This document shows, one piece after another, positions 60,831 to 64,000 of a DNA stretch of 64,000 nucleotides. A program made the translations under genes and the position numbers. The DNA is taken from NCBI GenBank assembly GCA_036897095.1, contig JAYMSP010000205.1, positions 1-64,000 of the forward strand, read 5' to 3'. The notes beneath the pieces were generated by a model. The model ran no database searches, was not told the DNA's origin, and worked only from the letters and a program-made list of their open reading frames with translations. Source of the stretch: Plantago elongata (taxonomy: Eukaryota; Streptophyta; Magnoliopsida; Lamiales; Plantaginaceae). Numbering within the stretch: the first letter of the stretch is position 1; every line of letters starts with the position of its first letter.

Positions 60831-62003
60831 TATATAGATATCTATGATGATATATAGAACCCTACTATATATATGAAATCCACTATTGATAACACAAAAA
60901 AAATATTATGACAATCTGATGATTTTGGACAAGACTTCTGAATTGTTTATTGCTAATTAATTGCTATCACTATGTAAATACTCACATTGATAAATAATTA
61001 TCCAAATGGAATACTGCCCAGTTAAAAGTACATATTGTAGTGGTAAATGAGACTAGTTATTATAAACATATTACAAATGTGGATGAAGGTTTGTGGAGAA
61101 CATGGTATATATTACATATACGATAGGATTTAAGCTACTGAAAATACTTGTCCATAAGAGATAAGACAATAACCTTGCAGTGCACTGACACTCCAATCTA
61201 ATGGGATCCACACGGCTAAATAAGTTTTTTTGGGGTAAGAATTACTAAATTTATTCAATGGTGAAATGTCGATTAATATGTTAATTAAGAATCGTCATTT
61301 GAGATGGAAAAAGTACCATTATGGATAAATTCAAAAATAAGGAACTATTAACCGTCATGTGGCGAGGGTTGTACGTTGTTTTTATATTGATGTAGTCCAC
61401 TCAAATTTGTGATTCAAGTGTGAGTTTGCAATATGAATACAAGGCGAAACAAATAAAATTTTAAGAGCAATGAGACCTCAACTCGACATTTTAAACATTG
61501 TTATGTTATTGTTCTCTTGCTACATTCAAATACACTACATCTCCACTGAGATAATTAATGAGAGAAAAATAAATGAAGAAAGTAAAGGGGTGGGAAATAA
61601 AATTACAAGTTTACAAATCTAGAACAACTTCTGGGGAGTTCTCATATGTCTTTTTATTAAAATTACTATTGCATTTCTTTTGTGAAATTCACACATGTTT
61701 TTTTTACATTCACATACTCAATGATGAAAACTTTCCAAACATTATTGATACATATAATGTTATTTTAAATAGACACTTTTATAAGAGATTGTATTTTGAA
61801 TATATTAAATTAATATCACATATTTGACTATAAATATTTTATATATCAACCATCATGCATTTATTTAATGTATATGCATTATGTGATGTATATGCGCTAA
61901 TAAACATTTTATAATGTTTATAGTCAAACATGCGATGTCTATAATTAAGGTTGTGATGTTGAGCCGTATGTCCAATATAAAAGTATCCCGTTGAACAGTA
62001 TCA
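60831..62003. other. AT-rich intergenic sequence
   Basis: There is no supported gene. A short plus-strand frame at 61573-61827 is low complexity without resemblance. Confidence 0.5.
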
Positions 62004-62093
62004 TATAAAGTAAAGAAAAAGGAAATTACATTTAAAGTTAAAGAAAAAGGAAATTATATATATATAAAGTTAAAGGAAAAGGAAATTATATTT
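62004..62093. repeat. Three tandem 28-31-bp units
   Basis: ATAAAGT(T)AAAG(A/G)AAAAGGAAATTA is repeated three times in a row with small variations, ending 60 bp before a TATA-like element. It is simple slippage-type tandem repetition. Confidence 0.75.
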
Positions 62094-62153
62094 ATAAAAT
62101 ACATTTGTTGGTTTGGTAGGGTTAAAATTGTAATCTGTAACGGTTTATCATTC

Positions 62154-62175
62154 TATAAAAGAGACAGAAACCCTA
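62154..62175 (+). promoter_or_regulatory. Possible orphan promoter: TATA box plus telo-box
   Basis: TATAAAA (62154-62160) is followed by an exact AAACCCTA telo-box (62168-62175) and then a CT-rich leader-like run with CACCATC and CCTCCGCCCC. This arrangement is typical of plant housekeeping promoters. No recognisable protein follows. Confidence 0.4.
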
Positions 62176-63200
62176 CTTCTCTTTCACCATCAAATTTCCG
62201 CCGCATCCCATACCTCAATTCCTCCGCCCCTATTCTTGTAGAACTTCATTAGAAATATATTCTACCAATTGAAGCACCGTAACCTTGCCTTCTTCATCTA
62301 AATTTCTTCTTAATCTGAGTCTCTTCATATTTATGCTTGTAAGGCCCTCAATCAAGGTCGATCTCATCAGATTTATGTCTTGGACTTGTACCAAGATGTG
62401 TACCAAGTCAAGGCTATGAGATCTGAAAGTTATTGACGATCTTAATGGTAGACACCAAAAGTCAAGGTAATATATTTCTTTGGCAGGTAAAAACCAGGTT
62501 GAGTTTAGGTCCTAATTCAAATTCAATATCAACCATGTGCGATGATGGTGATGATCGGATTAAGCATGACAACAACCTTCAAGAAGATTACACGGTGATT
62601 ACCATACGAGGTGGCATGGATGGAATTGGAAAAATTGACTTCCTAAGGCTTAATAATTTCCATACATTGTATGACTTTTTTGTATTTTACGATTTTGCAG
62701 TGCATTTATTTCAAAATAATATAAACAATGATTTACATTATTCCTACATTATAGGGAAGTTGAAACGGGGTGTGTTCTGCAAAATTACCTCCGTGGCAGA
62801 TTGAAGATGTCCGATTGGAGAATGTCTCGCACCAACTCGGTAGTTACTTCTTCATCAACTCTTTGTTAATAATACAATTAATATGCTTTTCAATTATTTA
62901 TTTCGTTAATTCTCTAAATTATTTATTCATGTTGGTTTTTTCCCAGTATTATAGAGGTCCATTACTGGGCCCGAATTCCGCTCTATGCTAATGGAGGGGA
63001 TTTATAAACATGACAGCAAGAGGACAGGCGTGAGAGGACTTTGGCTAAGAAAATAGAAAACTCAAGAAGAGCTTGGCCTCAAGACTAACTGAAAATTGAT
63101 CTTGGTTGCCTTGATGGGTTAAATTAGACTCACAGTTCCCTCCTGTGAATGGTTGATTAGGATTTTAACATGATAGATGAGGTTGACGGCTAATTGACGA
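62176..63200 (+). other. Leader-like and possibly transcribed sequence, no recognised protein
   Basis: After the possible promoter comes about 250 bases of CT-rich leader-like sequence. Next is a frame (from the ATG near 62536) reading MCDDGDDRIKHDNN and then DYTVITIRGGMDGIGKIDF, and then AT-rich intron-like sequence. A further exon-like piece follows an ACATTATAG acceptor near 62754 (KLKRGVFCKITS). I cannot assign a family. It may be a decayed gene or a repeat-borne fragment. Confidence 0.3.
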
Positions 63201-63372
63201 GCATGGAGAAGCTAACCTTGATAAAGAATGATTAGAAGAGGTGGACTCCAGATCAGAGCTTCCATGCTCCGATCGGAGCAACTAGAGCATGGAGAAGCTA
63301 ACCTTGATAAAGAATGATTAGAAGAGGTGGACTCCAGATCGGAGCTTCCATGCTCCGATTGGAGCAGCCAGA
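63201..63372. repeat. 86-bp exact-length tandem duplication
   Basis: Copy 1 is 63201-63286 and copy 2 is 63287-63372. They differ at about four positions, and a third copy seems to begin at 63373. Each starts GCATGGAGAAGCTAACCTTG and carries CTCCAGATC(A/G)GAGCTTCCATG. Copy 1 also holds the perfect 14-bp palindrome GCTCCGATCGGAGC. The high identity points to a recent duplication. Confidence 0.85.
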
Positions 63373-63864
63373 GCAAGGTTGCCCTACCCTGATTGGAGAT
63401 TCTCCGGTCACCCTCGATTTTTTTTATATTTTCGTGTTTTCTTAAAAGTTTTTTTCGATTTGTTCGTTCGGATGATAAAACTAAATCAAACAAAATAGTT
63501 TAGATGTTTTTGAGGTGAAGTAGTAATTTTTAAGAATTATTAAACTATTTTGTAAATTATAATTATGTTGGCATTGTTTGTAATATGTTAAAACTTCGTC
63601 CTGCGTTTAGTAAAATCAGTCTTGCATTTAACATTCCTGTCATCATGCAAATACTATACAAATTAGAACATATCATCATGTATATGATAATCATAAGGAA
63701 ACCTATGAATTGCGTATCCAGATTAAGTCCATCTCGACCTTTATCCAACATGGGTACGTGTCTAATTTATAATTTTTAGAAATTACACTTCGCGAGATAA
63801 ATGTATATTTGTATATGTGAATATAAAATATCATGTAATCTCCATATTACGTTTAATGATAGTG

Positions 63865-63865
<1 letters not shown>
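63373..63865. other. AT-rich intergenic sequence
   Basis: A partial third copy of the preceding unit is followed by AT-rich sequence. Overlapping short frames on both strands at 63563-63779 have no family resemblance. Confidence 0.5.

Positions 63866-63940
<75 letters not shown>
63866..63940. repeat. (AAT)25 microsatellite
   Basis: Twenty-five uninterrupted trinucleotide units over 75 bases. The lack of interruptions implies high mutability and likely length variation between individuals. Confidence 0.95.
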
Positions 63941-63956
63941 TGTTTAACTAATCTTG

Positions 63957-64000
63957 AAATTAACGTCTGTTTAGTTATAATTTATACTTTACTTCAGTTC
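63957..64000 (-). repeat. Dispersed TATAAATTATAACTAA repeat, reversed copy at window edge
   Basis: TTAGTTATAATTTATACTTT followed by ACTTCAGTTC is the reverse complement of the repeat at 59749-59938 and 11905-11990. It runs off the window. Confidence 0.6.

Overview
The window is nuclear DNA of a dicot flowering plant. It holds AT-rich intergenic sequence, spliced genes with GT-AG introns, and eight gene families that are single or low copy in dicots, plus plant-type transposons (Ty1/copia, PIF/Harbinger, Stowaway-like MITEs). A dispersed repeat built on TATAAATTATAACTAA with GAACTGAA units (about 11.9, 59.8 and 63.97 kb) resembles ones I associate with Caryophyllales, but this placement is a weak inference.

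Layout. 1.0-3.1 kb: an old, broken Ty1/copia copy. 6.1-10.9 kb (minus): a KUP12-like potassium transporter in nine exons, one of its introns GC-AG. 12.3-15.6 kb: a decayed PIF/Harbinger DNA transposon with a transposase remnant, a second convergent reading frame and strong hairpins. 15.7-16.6 kb: a GAGCTCGA-rich non-autonomous element lying against the promoter of an RSZ22-type SR splicing factor (16.9-18.8 kb, plus). 22.4-24.1 kb: a degenerate gene-like unit embedded in a long array of TAGTTTCATG-type motifs. 24.9-27.5 kb (plus): PRP31 of the U4/U6 snRNP. 28.3-29.1 kb (minus): a cis-prenyltransferase copy broken by a stop in its catalytic motif and by a frameshift. 32.7-33.3 kb (plus): isoprenylcysteine methyltransferase (ICMT). 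36.0-39.9 kb (plus): mitochondrial aldehyde dehydrogenase ALDH2. 40.3-42.3 kb (minus): an F-box/LRR/FBD gene with two frameshifts. 42.5-43.9 kb (minus): a xyloglucan endotransglucosylase/hydrolase. 49.3-51.4 kb (plus): an intronless PUB18/19-type U-box E3 ligase. 52.7-57.9 kb (minus): RBM25, a splicing factor with RRM and PWI domains. 57.9-64 kb: gene-poor sequence with tandem duplications, a possible orphan promoter and a TAA microsatellite.

No operon-like logic is expected. Three of the intact genes (RSZ22, PRP31, RBM25) act in pre-mRNA splicing. Two neighbours (cis-prenyltransferase, ICMT) belong to polyprenyl or prenyl-protein metabolism. KUP12, XTH and PUB18/19 are ion, wall and stress functions. 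I see no clear previously undescribed system. The most unusual structure is the TAGTTTCATG motif array around a decayed gene-like unit. The best evolutionary stories are the two host genes caught in decay. Exon boundaries were derived by hand from splice consensus, reading-frame continuity and recalled family sequences.
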